NCBI GenBank assembly: GCA_029204225.1 | Contig: CM055095.1 | Span: 74,331,501-74,395,500 of the forward strand | Source of the DNA: Diphasiastrum complanatum | Taxonomy: Eukaryota; Streptophyta; Lycopodiopsida; Lycopodiales; Lycopodiaceae | DNA length: 64,000 bases | Reading direction: 5' to 3' | Shown here: positions 22,682-33,959 of the stretch, in pieces | Position numbering within the stretch: position 1 is the stretch's first letter | Layout: each line of letters opens with the position of its first letter | Made by a program: the position numbers and the translations under genes | The notes under the pieces: model-generated | The model's database searches: none | The model's input: only the letters and a program-made list of their open reading frames with translations | Told to the model about the DNA's origin: nothing

Positions 22682-23130
22682 AGCAACAAACTTTCACTAG
22701 ATACTAAGTGATTACGTAGCCAAACATAAAGTATTGAATTCTCAAACAATTTTTACCAGTTACAAAAGCAGTACAGAGATGCATGCATTCTGACATAAAT
22801 TGAACGCAATAAGAAAATATTATTGATTCAGAAAAACAAGATCAGATGCTAATGAGTTCAAAACAATAGCGGATAGAAACTGCGTACTCTTAAGCTATCT
22901 CTGAGTTATTGAGAATAAGTCCGAAATAAACGACTCTGTTGATAAGCAGTAGCGCAATAGCAACTCTAAAATAAATCTGTAAAAGACTGAACTAGAATGC
23001 TCAAGACAGTTCAAGCTTGAAAGCTTGATAGAGAGCTAACTACAATACTTTCTGGATGTGAACGATCTGCTTGATAAGAGCGTAGGAAGCATCATGTAAT
23101 AACACTCAACTCCTTCACAATTCACAATAT
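22682..23130. other. Flank between copia copy 1 and gypsy element 2
   Basis: This was joined to 13171-16245 before copia copy 1 inserted. I see no recognisable transposase block here, so it may be intron or 5' part of the CACTA relic. Confidence 0.4.
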
Positions 23131-23135
23131 ATTGA

Positions 23136-23943
23136 TGTCGTACTATACCAACAAGGTTAATATAGATTTTGTAGTAAATAACGTCGAACCCACAGAGGAT
23201 AGTGTTAGAAAGTTATGTATTTGGTACAATTTATGATTTATTTCGAGTGAAGTAGCTTCGGGCATTATTCTGGTTGTCAACAGACATTAGAAAGTTACCA
23301 ATATTACTTGTGTTGGAGGTGTGTGGTGTTAATAATTCCAGAATAGCAGTCTTGCCTCTACCAAATCGAATGAAATGCATTCTACAGGTGAGATGTTATG
23401 CATTAGAGATTTCTAGTAGACTCAGGATCACTCACACTCAACAGTGCGGAGAACAGAGATAAGAGAGAATAAACCTCCACACTCTATTCATTTCTTCAAT
23501 CTCTCACAAATACATAAACTCTTTCTCTCTCGATGACCAAGACTGAAGCGTGTGATCAATATATGTTCTACGAAGCGAACAAACACACCTCTAAAACTAC
23601 AGGTGCGTCGCTCTCATGAAAAGGTCTAGTTAACAATTAGGTTGAATGTACGTTCAATTATACCATAAGAAGTATATTTAAGAGTTAAAATTACTCTAGT
23701 TTAACATGTTGATTCATATTTAGTCATTTTGCGTAGATGACCTAGTAAAGACTTATCCAAGGTAGTGTTTCGCTTTTAGAGGTCTTGCCCTTAAATACAA
23801 GGCAAGTCTTTAGAAGATATATTCTCGAAAAATGACTTAGGCCTCTTCATGGTTTATATTTATCTAGCTCATATCTTTATTTTTGAGTATATCATGCCAT
23901 ACTTAGATTGATATTCAATATTTAACAATTTCGTGGCATCACA
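23136..23943 (-). repeat. 3' LTR (left) of gypsy element 2, 808 bp
   Basis: Bounded by TGTCGTACTATACC and GGCATCACA on the plus strand. Relative to the right LTR it lacks about 273 bp (equivalent to 31515-31787), joined after GAGATGTTAT. Confidence 0.88.
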
Positions 23944-23956
23944 TATCCCTTTCCTC
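23944..23956 (-). other. Polypurine tract of gypsy element 2
   Basis: The minus strand reads GAGGAAAGGGATA immediately before the LTR TGTGATGCC. Confidence 0.75.
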
Positions 23957-24264
23957 AAATGTGAAACGTCCACGTGAACATATAATCTTTATTTTGAGGA
24001 TCACTCGCGAATCATTCTGTTCTTCAGATATTCGTTAAGGTGAAAAGATATTTCTTCATATGTTTTTTCCTTTAAATATTTCTTCTGCTTTAGAGACATA
24101 TGACTTTGCTACTTCTTGAATTGAATAGGTTGATTGGAGTTGATCGTTAAATTATTGATGAGAATAGGAATCAAACTTCAAAACATCTTCAAAACTTCAA
24201 AGATTCAGCTTTTAAAATCACATAGAAACATCACCATTACATAGGCAAGAATGAATATTCATGA

Positions 24265-25045
24265 TTGATTCAATTCTTCATGTAATCGTTGGGCTAACTC
24301 CAAATTTCGTTGAGCCTCATACAACATCAAGGTTTCCTTTGATTTCGTATAACGGCCAACTGGTAGGTTGTCGAATCCTTTAACCTTAACCTAAGTTAAC
24401 TTTCCATCTTCATCTGAATCACTACGAAGTGTGATTTCCTTACGAAAGTGAGCTGAAAATCTTATAAAAGAACTTTTAACATAAAGATTCTGGATGAAAA
24501 ACAAAGTCTTTGTTGCAAAAGTTCCAAACTGCCAAAACGAATATGTACAAAAGTTCTTGATACGACTTGATTTTCTTTGGTCTTGCAGATTGTATTTAAT
24601 TTCTGCAAAATAGTCAACAAGATTTCGCTCCCGATCCATATAAAGACTAAAAAGTTTTGGATACACCATATTTACATTGATAAGCAAACCTACATCATCA
24701 AAAGCGCCTAAGTCCGCAACATCTTTTGGTTTGTACAATGGGAACTACGACTTTCGCTTCCAAAATTGTGGCTTATTGTCTTCATTTCACAAAAAATGAT
24801 ATTCTTTAATATGGATATACTCTAAGACATACATAGCAGAAGAGCCTATGTATAACTCAGCTGATCCAAAAGGCATGACTTGAAATTTCCCCTGAATTAT
24901 GCCCCAGCAGAGACATCCTTTCTGCTCGATAGATAACTGGGCCCATAACTAGAGAAAGTCATCATTTTCCCATGGTGTCTTCCAATCATCGAAGGCGATG
25001 CCTACTGAGTTAGAATTAAAGTTAGAATCACTGTGTTACTGTACT
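24265..25045 (-). pseudogene. Third-ORF region of gypsy element 2, distal part of unknown function
   Basis: Minus-strand reading gives fragments such as NSNSVGIAFDDWKTPWENDD, then LWAQLSIEQKGCLCWGIIQG, then a 115-codon open piece (24738-24391) with VYPKLFSLYMDRERNLVDYF, then a helical tail (RNLELAQRLHEELNQS) near 24265. The pieces share one direction and end just before the polypurine tract. I recognise no domain. This part is unlike the coiled-coil C-terminal half of the third ORF in gypsy element 3, so the two copies differ in this segment. Confidence 0.5.
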
Positions 25046-25069
25046 GTGGGTCCTATCAGTGGATAAGGA

Positions 25070-25621
25070 TCAGTTGGCCTCGCCACGAGGCAAGTCGACG
25101 GGACACGCGTCCCGCCAACGGCAACCTGGGTCATGCAATACAGGATTGTTGGCTAAAGCGTCCAACAAATATCCAAAATTTTGTACCGAAATGGTAGCAT
25201 CTGCATCCGTCAAAAAGATAACTTGATTGGCGTATTCACAAAACATTTTGAATGTGGCATCCTTGATTATAAAAATTTTGGAGTCCTTTGTAGGTACGAA
25301 GCAGTTGCTCAAAAAATATTTATCTTCGTCCACGACAACTCTGTTCATAGAAATAACTTTACCATCAAGTGGCAAACCCAGAGTTGTGGAGAATACTTCC
25401 TCCGAGATAGTAAAAAACTTGCCTCACACATGAACTTTAAAATCAACATCAGATACTGAGTGGATGGAATTCATGAACTCGGTATTGACTTTATAAAGGA
25501 TGACTGATGGTTTCACTTTCAAGCGTCCCAACCTGCATTGATTCAGAAAGGATTGGATTGATGTCATCCGGATTCCTGCGCATGCTTTCCAGTTGATAGA
25601 AGAGTTGGATCCAGAAGCCAT
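25070..25621 (-). pseudogene. Third ORF of gypsy element 2, conserved N-terminal part
   Basis: The start MASGSNSS at 25621 and following WKACAGIRMTSIQSFLNQCR match the copy in gypsy element 3. A frameshift near 25424-25440 leads into LGLPLDGKVISMNRVVVDE and FLSNCFVPTKDSKIFIIKDA, again shared. The frame leaves the conserved sequence at about 25130, where a GC-rich junction (GGCAAGTCGACGGGACACGC) begins and a stop follows at 25070. No transmembrane segment or known enzyme motif is seen. Its position after integrase is where Athila elements carry an env-like gene, but nothing here looks like an envelope protein. Confidence 0.6.
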
Positions 25622-25864
25622 TAAGTCGAATAAATGACGAAAGCTCCGCAGAGCTTAACAAGTCGTAATAGAATGCTTGATCGCAACAATAGTGATCGTA
25701 AGTAGCAAAATCAAGCATAAAAAAAACACAAGAAAAAAGTGTGAGGAGAAAAATAGAAAATGACTATGATATGTAGTGGCGGTGTGACTATCTAATCTGC
25801 CACATCATCCATTGGTGGTTTGTGTTGACCTTCTAGATTTCTACAATCTAGGAGATAACTCCTA

Positions 25865-26300
25865 CAATCTGAAAAGATTCTTGAAGGATTTCAAAATCGT
25901 CTTGACAAATTCTAGAAAAAAAATCTCGAAAAGATTTTAGAAAAGATGATAGAAAAAACTTGCGAAAGATTTTCGAAACGTTTTTAGTAAAGGTGATAGA
26001 AAATTTCTCAAAATATTTTCGGAAATGAAAATACAGTAGAAAATTTCTCAAAAAAAATGGAGATAGATATTAGAAAAATACTCAAACGCTGAGAAGACAG
26101 CTAGAAAAAGTTCTCGAAAAATTGGAGAGAGATGCTAGAAAATTTTGCGAGAACTGGGAGGAAGATACTAGAAAAAATTCTCGAAAAGATGGAGAAAAAT
26201 TCTAGAAAAATGCTAGAAACTGGTAGAAAAATCATAATCAATTCTAGAAAAGATAGGAGAAAAGTCGCAAAAAATTTCAGAAAGAATTTAGAAAAGAATG
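25865..26300. repeat. Array of TTCnnGAA motifs between integrase and third ORF, gypsy element 2
   Basis: Imperfect repeats of the type TTCTAGAAAAA, GATGGAGAAAA and TTCTCGAAAAG. Full TTCnnGAA cores lie at 25878, 25910, 26111, 26178, 26200 and 26242. TTCnnGAA is the core of plant heat-shock elements. On the minus strand the array lies just upstream of the third ORF (start 25621), so it could be an internal promoter. The ORFs called through it on both strands are low complexity. Confidence 0.65.
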
Positions 26301-26321
26301 AGAAGAAATTTTTTTTTTTGG

Positions 26322-27300
26322 TCAAAGATAATATTTCGTGAGTCTAGACCCATTAATTCGTGTCGGTAATAGTTCGCCTTCAAGTGATTGGAGTTGAACA
26401 GAACCATTCTCGAACACCTCTATGACTTTATAAGGTCCAAGCCATCTCATATGAAGTTTTCCAGAGAACTTTTGATGTCGACTATCATAGATCAGCGCAA
26501 AGTCATCAGTTTTAAGATCACTTTTTCTGATATGACTATCATACTTTTTCTTTCGCTGTTCCTGAATTTTTTTCGTTAATTTTTGTGAATTTGCACGAGC
26601 TTCAGATAGTTCTTCAATAGTCGTCAACCTTTCATTAATACATTCTGCATCTGTTCGTTGAGCTTGAATACGAAAAGTTGTCACCTCAAATTCAACAAGT
26701 AAAATAGGATGCATACCATAAGTAAGAAAATATGGTGTTTGCTTCGTCGTGATCTTTTCTGTATTTCGATAAGCCCAGAGAACTGAAAGTAATTTCTGAT
26801 CCCAATCAGTCACATGTGCGATAGTAATCTTGTTCAAGATCTTGCATAGTATTTCAACTCGTTTGCTTTTGGATTATAAGGGGTCAGAAAATATTTTGTC
26901 AGTAGCCGTATTGTGTCATTTGGAAAATGTATACCACAGTCACTTACTAGTTCAAGAGGACAACCATATCTTGTGATTATAGTTTTGAATAAGAACGTTG
27001 TGACAGTATTCGCATCGTTTCGTTTCATCGCTTCTGCTTCAACGTTCTTTGTAGCATAATCCGTTGCAACAAGAATATAATGACACCTAGTACGTCGAGT
27101 CACGGGTCTGATTGGACCGACAAAGTCAATCTCCCATTCTCAAATGGTGCAAGAGGTAGGATTGGTGTCAATGGCCAATTCATTGCTTTTGTTGGCTTGC
27201 CAGATCTCTGGCATGAATCACACGAACGAATATAATTCGATACATCCTTGAACATAGTTGGCCACCAGTACTTGTCAGTCAATATTTTATTAACAATGTT
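26322..27300 (-). pseudogene. Integrase of gypsy element 2
   Basis: From 27282: KYWWPTMFKDVSNYIRSCDSCQRSGKP covers the end of the HHCC zinc region (C..C). The catalytic core follows with a frameshift near 27103-27150, then HYILVATDYATKNVEAEAM and a degraded second block near LVSDCGIHFPNDT. The C-terminal domain (MRWLGPYKVIEVFENGSVQL) ends at 26322. In this copy the segment around the third catalytic residue is deleted or frameshifted near 26870, where gypsy element 3 keeps KTTPYSPKANGLTERANGIL. The protein is inactive. Confidence 0.82.
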
Positions 27301-27675
27301 CTTTAAAGCAAAGTGTCCGCCAGCTGTCGACTTGCATAGTATATGGAATGGTCTTTCTTCTAATTGTCCTTCTGGCTTAGACAGATGCCAATAGCAAATG
27401 CAGAAACATCAACATAACTATGAAATAAAATAGCCTAGTTGGGTGGTCTCAGAATAGGAGCATTGATCAACCTTTGTTTAAGTTCTTCTGTTCATTCGTC
27501 CACAAGTATTCCACTTGTTTCTTGAGTAGATGCATAAGAGCGGCGGCAATAGAGGCATGATTTTGGATAAATCTCCGATAATAGCTGACATGTCCTAAAA
27601 AATTAAAGCTCTTAGTTCACATAGATTTGTTGGTATCAGGAGGTTCTTTAGAAGCTCGACTTTATCTTTATCGAC
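27301..27675 (-). pseudogene. RNase H/connection region of gypsy element 2, heavily broken
   Basis: The stretch lies between RT and integrase, where RNase H belongs. Short pieces near 27560-27600 resemble the usual GYYRRFI..F..IA connection in reverse orientation (CCGATAATAGCTGACATG region), but no continuous frame remains. Confidence 0.5.
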
Positions 27676-28300
27676 CTATGTTCCTCTGTTTGATATTATG
27701 TGTCCAAGTAAAATTCCTTCTTTCATACCGAAAAAATATTTCTCTGAATGAAGGGATAAACAAGTATCTCGACACTGTTGCAATGTAAGTTTCAGTTTTT
27801 GTAGATGTGTTTTTATATCACTATATACATAGAAATTATCAATGAAAATTTCAAGAAAAATCCTTAGGAAGGCAACAAAAATTAAAATCATTATTCGCTG
27901 AAAAGTCGCTAGTGCATTGCAAAGACCAAAGGACATTTTGTTGTAGGCATAATTGCCCCAATCCGTAGTAAACGTGGTCTTTGAATGATCCTCCTTTCTC
28001 ACTCCAACCTGATTATAACCAGAGAAACTGTCATAGAAACTATAACGCTCTTGACTAGCAACCTGATCTAAGATAGAATCAGTAAAGGGCAGAGGATGAC
28101 GATCCTTCCTTGTGGCAGCATTAAGCTTTTGGAAATCCTAGCATATTCGTATTTTGCCAGTCTTCTTCTTTGGAACAACAACAATGGGAGAAACCCATTC
28201 ACTGCTTAAGATGAGATATATAATACATGCCTTAAGGTGCCTGTTGAATTCGTCCTTAACCATGAGAGAGTACATTGGATTGAGACGATACTGTCTCTGT
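27676..28300 (-). pseudogene. Reverse transcriptase of gypsy element 2
   Basis: SEWVSPIVVVPKKKTGKIRI (near 28170) and, after a stop, KEDHSKTTFTTDWGNYAYNK and MSFGLCNALATFQRIM (28002-27900) are RT fingers and palm motifs. The catalytic box reads FIDN where FxDD is expected, so one of the paired aspartates is lost. FFGMKEGILLGHIIS ends the domain. Stops and an inactive catalytic box show it is dead. Confidence 0.85.
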
Positions 28301-29280
28301 CGAACAAGTACAACATCTCCTTCAAGATCAATACAATGCTCTCCAAATTCTGCAAGTATACCTTTCAAATCGTCGAGTGACCAGACAAAAACATCTTGGT
28401 ACTCCTTCAGCAATTTCGTAAATTCAGTTAATTCTGTTTCTCCAAGTGACTTCAAGACATGTACAAATCTGCCAGGTGCAAGTTCAATTAGTTCAGTAGA
28501 ATCTGGTAGAATGATACCTTCTGTCATACTGGCCTTGGTATGGCCATGAATTTCACGCATGGTTAACTCCATATATATATTCTTTTTGTCAGCCTGGTTC
28601 TTATTACCAAATGCTTGTTCAGATTCATCAAATTCGTCACTTGAATCATTATCAGACTCTTTAGAGTTCATGTCTGCAACGTTTATTTTTTTATCCACAA
28701 CATCTGCTTCAGCGTTGCAGGCATCGAAGAATTCTTCTTCGTAAGTATTCTCATAGCATTTGAAATATTGTACTTCGATGTCAGATGCATTGGAAAAAAT
28801 ATTTAATGCATAAGAAGAATCTTCTGAGGTAAAACTGGTGTCAGACAAAGGAGTTTTACCTTCATATTTGTCACGATTCCCGGTGATTATTTGTTCTGCT
28901 GGCTTACCTCGATTATTGGTCTCACTAGTTTGAAATCTCAACTCTCTGGATTTATAGTGAACATTTGCATTTGATTGATAAAGCCAGGGCCGTCCAATTA
29001 GCACAGAATAAGATGGCAAACCAAGTGGTTTGATAACTATAAAATTCATTGTGAAAGGCTTGGCTTGAATGTAAATAGTGACATCCTTCAATTCTCCAAC
29101 AGGCTTTCGTCGCGTCGAATCTGCTAACTTGATATTTTGCTGTGTTTGGTTGAATGTTAGTCAGTCCCAAAGCATGAGCTGTGTCTTCTGTTATTATGTC
29201 ACGTTTGAACCAGAATCTATCGGCACTTTTTCAATCAAACATTTCGCAATGGTAACATCAATTTTAGGTGTGCCGAGATC
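28301..29280 (-). pseudogene. Aspartic protease and protease-RT linker of gypsy element 2
   Basis: Near 29225 the minus strand encodes KVPIDSGSNVT, an aspartic protease DSG active site. Stops follow, then a 317-codon open piece (29091-28138) begins with FIVIKPLGLPSYSVLIGRPW, the protease C-terminal ILGRPWL-type motif. The rest is an acidic linker (DSSDEFDESEQ) leading to the RT start (LAPGRFVHVLKSLGETELTE). Confidence 0.8.
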
Positions 29281-29357
29281 TCCTAAATCAATAGACAATA
29301 CACCAGCATCTGGCAAAGAAACTCTTTCTTCTTTTTAGGGGCAAAAAGACCTTTCAA

Positions 29358-31168
29358 TTACTTACGGTAATAAGTATTGTCTGCCAGCAATTGCTCAAAA
29401 GTGATGTTTGGACGAAGAGATCCAATATCAGTCACTATATCATAGTCCTTCATCTTTGCTTTCGAGATTGGCTTGTCAATAACGGTACTAGACAATTTAG
29501 TCTTTGGTATTTCATCGTCCCCTTCCTCGAACATGACCACCTTCTGTGTAGCAGCTGACTGTAGTTCAGTATTAATAATATCTTTCGCTTCTGTTGAGAT
29601 GTCTTTTGCAAATAATTTTGTAGCATTGCGGTCATAGTTGGGGTCATCTTTAAGATCTTCTTTAGTTGTAGATTTATTCGTTGACTTGCTGGAAGATTCT
29701 TCTTCGAAGAGTTTCTACGCCTTGTTGAAGATTTTTGTTCGGATTTTGAAGAGCCTTTGCTTCTTGTTGTGACTTTGAATAGCTTTTCCATGTCACTTGG
29801 TTAGGACTGGTCTTCTATCTTCGCCAATTTTCCTTCAATAATAACAATCCTCTGCACAACAGCATCAGTCAAAACTTTTGCTTTCGAGTCTGCAGCAGCT
29901 AGTGTTGCGGCTTCTATGGCTGAGGGCAGTCAGGATACTTGTGGCCAGACTCCCTACAATTTGAACATAACGGTACATAACCAATCGGCTTTCGTGACTG
30001 AGGACAATCAGTTGAAAAATGTCCCGGCTCTCCATAGTTGTAACAGTTGTTCGACACTGGCTTAGTCGTGGTTTGTGACTTCATTCGCTGGTCCAATAAA
30101 TTCAGGAAGATTGTGTCTTCTTGGTGCGAACTTTGGTCTATCCTGCTGGGCAGATGCTGCAGTACCCTGAACATAATTAGTAGCTAAAAAATAAAGAGTA
30201 CCTCCTGGGCAGGATCTTCGATATACTTTACATTCACAGTGGTGCAGTCTTCCTTAGTATGTCCAAAAGTTCCACATTTCATACACCACATTCCCGAGTT
30301 GGAGGAAGAAGCTTTTGGTCTTTTGTCTGCAACTTCAGAGATCTGCACTTTCAAATCATTAAATTTTTTATTAAGATCAGCCATATTACTCTTCCAAAGA
30401 TTATTAACTTTAGAAGTTGACAACTTATCCTCAATGATTTTCATGTCATCCTTATTCAGTATCTGAATCATCTTTGCTATCACTAGAATCAGTTTTAGAC
30501 TTACAAGATCTTTTAGTTCAGCATCGCTTTCGTGCTAGTTTCAAGGTCTCAAAGTTTTTAGCACTAACTACTACTGCTGCTAAGGAAGTCATGTCTCCTT
30601 GTCTACAATATTGATCAATCTTTGGTGGTAGACCAGCCAAAAACCATTCGATCTGCATATCAACGGGATTTACACCGGTTAGTTTTCCTATAAGATTCTT
30701 GACCTTACGTGTATATTTTCGAAGGAATTCTTTAGTTTTACCTTCTGAACATTGTTCAGACGTCCGAGAATTCTAGATTTATAACCAATTTCTCTGAACT
30801 GGTTCAAAAACGCATCTTTCAGTAGTAACCAGGTTGTACCATATGCGTGCCTATTTTCTCAGCAGACCAGGAAAGATTCGCAATTTGTCTACGTCAGCTC
30901 CTTCGTTATTTGCATTAGCAATTGACTCAAATTGCGAGACATAGCTATCTGCATCATTTGAAGTAGTCCCTTTAAAATAATCATACTTAATTTTTGAGGT
31001 AGAAGTGAAACGTGCAGCAGGACCCTCCATACCGAAGCTAATTAGGAGTTCAAGTAACTGGGCAGTGATCTCGTCGAGATTTCTTCGACTCGCACTCTCA
31101 CTCTGTCTTTGTAAAAATTCTTCTCTAAGCTTATGGTATCATTCTAATCGGGATTCTCTATCTGACAT
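29358..31168 (-). pseudogene. Gag of gypsy element 2
   Basis: An ATG at 31168 gives MSDRESRLE and then a TGA; the frame goes on with QRQSESASRRNLDEITAQLL and DYFKGTTSNDADSYVSQFES, a retrotransposon gag start. Three zinc knuckles are seen: CMKCGTFGHTKEDC (about 30280), CYNYGEPGHFSTDC with its second cysteine changed to tyrosine (about 30040), and CSNCRESGHKYPDC (about 29950). A lysine- and serine-rich segment (29791-29450) follows. Frameshifts separate the pieces. Confidence 0.82.
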
Positions 31169-31220
31169 ACACTAGAAATGGAGATGGATGTGTAAGTTTT
31201 CTTATAACTTTCCTAAGCTA

Positions 31221-31238
31221 TCCCCGGCAACGACACCA
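31221..31238 (-). other. Primer-binding site of gypsy element 2 (tRNA-Asp type)
   Basis: The minus strand reads TGGTGTCGTTGCCGGGGA, one or two changes from the TGGCGCCGTTGCCGGGGA site usual in Athila/Tat elements. It lies 12 bp from the LTR boundary used here. Confidence 0.82.
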
Positions 31239-31250
31239 AAAATTGGTATA

Positions 31251-32132
31251 TGTTGTACTATACCAACAAGGTTAATATAGATTTTGTAGTAAATAATGTC
31301 GAACCCACAGAGGACAGCATTAGAAACTTATGTATTTGGTACAATTTATGATTTATTTCGAGTGAAGTGGCTTCGAACATTATTCTGGTTGTCAACAGAC
31401 ATTAAAAAGTAACCAGTATTACTTGTGTTGGGGGTGTGTGGTGTTAATAATTCCAGAACAACAGTCTTGCCTCTATCAAATCGAATGAAATGTGTTCTAC
31501 AGGTGAGATGTTATCAGAGTAGTATAGCAGTACTACACTTTGACTGATTAAGGTGTCAACAGGATTATGGTTAAAGAACACAAAGAGTTTTAGAGTACAT
31601 TAGAAACTTATGTCAATTACAAGCAAGAACACATATCAAAGACTCAAGTCCTCAGACAGGGACTGACATCTCAGATGTATACATACAATTCTATCAATGA
31701 TTGTTCCTTAGAGCATATTTACGGACATACAACAAATGATTGTAACGTGCTAGAGAGTCTGTCTGACCAGAGAGTAATTCATGTAATGCATTAAAGATTG
31801 CTAGTAGACTCAGGATTACTCACACTCAACAGTGCGGAGAACAGAGTTAAGAGAGAATAAACCTCAACACTCTATTCACTTCTTCAACCTCTCACAAATA
31901 CATCAACTCTTTCTCTCTCGATGATCGAGACTGAAGCGTGTGATCAATATATGTTCTACGGAACGAACAAACATACCTCTAAGACTATAGGTGCGCCGCT
32001 CCCGTGAAAAGGTCTAGTTAACAATTAGTTTGAATGTATGTTCAATCATACCATAAGAGGTATATTTAACTAAGAGTTAAAATTACTCTAGTTTAACATG
32101 TCGCTTCATATTTAGTCATTTTGAGTAGATGA
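31251..32132 (-). repeat. 5' LTR (right) of gypsy element 2, inner part
   Basis: Matches 23136-23725 of the left LTR plus the 273 bp missing there. It is cut by copia copy 2 at GATGA (32128-32132) and resumes at 38569. Confidence 0.87.
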
Positions 32133-32787
32133 TGTGAAAATTGTCAACATTTCCTAGCTAGTTTGAGGCCTAAATTGGCTAAAATTGTAAATAGTTTTGG
32201 TTCTGGAGTTTCACACGTGTGAACCAGGCCACAATGTTTTTATTTACTGTATTTTTTCAGTATGATGAAGTGTCAAACTTCATACCCTTCAAAATGAGAC
32301 CATTTTGATGTATTTTGGTCATATAAGCCATTTTTAGCTATTTTTCCTATATAGGGAATATCTAGGGTCAAGTACCTTCTAGAGAGAGGAGAGAGAGTCA
32401 TCTTCCTCATCCATAAATAGTAGGGAAGTCGTGGAGAACAGGTTGGAGAAACCTTTTGTATGCTTCATTGAGATCAATAGATCATTGTCATTGTTTCTTC
32501 CTCCATTGAGAGCATTGTTGTGTGTATTGTCTTCAAGCTATTGTGTATGATCTTAGGTGCTTTCCAAAAGTGGTAGGCTGATGTATTATGGACTGTATAA
32601 TGCTATTTTGGGCCGCACTTGATGTTTATGGAAGTTTCCATTTGTGATAAATGCTTTTTGATCAAGTTCTTTGCATTCTAGGTAGCATAGAATGTGTTGC
32701 CAATTCCTAGCTTATGTAGTTTGGAGTGCAAGCATTCAAGCCAATGATCTTGGAGTTTAGATCCACTTAGGATCTGTATTTTTCACA
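32133..32787 (+). repeat. 5' LTR of copia copy 2
   Basis: 655 bp, TGTGAAAATT to TTTTTCACA, followed by the TGGTATCAGAGCTGG primer site at 32788. The 1.15-kb leader 32788-33959 matches that of copy 1. Confidence 0.93.
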
Positions 32788-33959
32788 TGGTATCAGAGCT
32801 GGTTGGCTTCTATTTACAGTAAGTATTCCATTTTTGGTGATATTTGGATGTTTGATCAAGTTCTAGCATGATTTTGCATTGCTTTGTTGATCAAATCTTA
32901 CTAACCTTTGTTTTGTGAGTTGAACTTGTGGATCAAAAGCATATTTCAGGTCTATTGAAGATCAGAGGCTGAAAAGAAACTATTTTGGATCAGATCATAA
33001 CACCTAATCATTTGTGATTGTGAGGCTTGTGCATATTCAATACTAACAATGTTCTTTTCAATCCTATTGTTGACAATCTCCATTCTTGGATGAACACTCT
33101 CCTTAAGTGGATGAAACTTCTCCTTAAGTGGATGACAAATGCTCTTTTGAGTGAGTTGTAATTCTCCTAAAGGCTGAGCAAAGCTCCCATTTGGATGAAA
33201 GATCCCCTTTTTTGGGTGAACATATTGTAAGCTCCATTGTGAAGAGCATATTGTAAAGATTGTCATCAATTTTGGCATAAATTTTGGTGTACTTTGTTGA
33301 GCATGTAAGTAACTCTCCTTATGTAATTTGATTGGAGCATTTGCTGGAAGGTGTTAACCATTATGCAAGTGTGTTTTCAGGTTCTTAACAGGTTGAGGAA
33401 CATTCTCATGTGAAGTGATCTTAGATCTACATCTAAACACCAAGATTTGACAAGATAGTGAAGCTAGTCTTGTGATTCACTAAGTGTGCTCATTCATTCA
33501 CCTCTAAATCTTGTATTTATCACTTGCTGGAGTTTATAAACTTTTAGAAGTGTGGTTTACATGTGGTTTTACAGGTTGAATCAATATCTTAGTGTGTTGA
33601 TCATATGTTGATCAAGTTTGTTCATTACTAGGTAATCTTGGCATCCTAGTTTTGGGTATTTTCTAAGAATGCAAGTAACTCTTCACACCATAACTTGATT
33701 TGGTCACTTGCTGGAAAGTTTGAGAGCTTAAGCAAGAGTGTGTTCAGGTTGGTTTGATTTTGTAATCCATTCTTAGTGTGTGCAAAGTGTTGCACGTGTT
33801 TCAATCTTCCTTTCTATGCTTGGAAACCATCTAGGTTCAAGATAGAAGTGTTTTAGGGTCCTAAATCTTCATAGATCTCTTTATCTATCATTTGTTGAGA
33901 GAAAAGTGAGTGCTAAGTGCTTTAGGACAGAACCTAAAAGTTGAAGAAACATTAGAATC
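32788..33959 (+). other. Primer-binding site and leader of copia copy 2
   Basis: It is almost the same as 16901-18072 of copy 1, with the same repeated cassettes and no sense ORF. The conserved antisense 108-codon ORF (32952-33278) only reflects the recent shared origin. Confidence 0.7.

Noticed and set aside
26101-26341. Overlapping lysine-rich and phenylalanine-rich ORFs on both strands
   Set aside because: They are low-complexity readings of the TTCnnGAA/GAGAAAA array.
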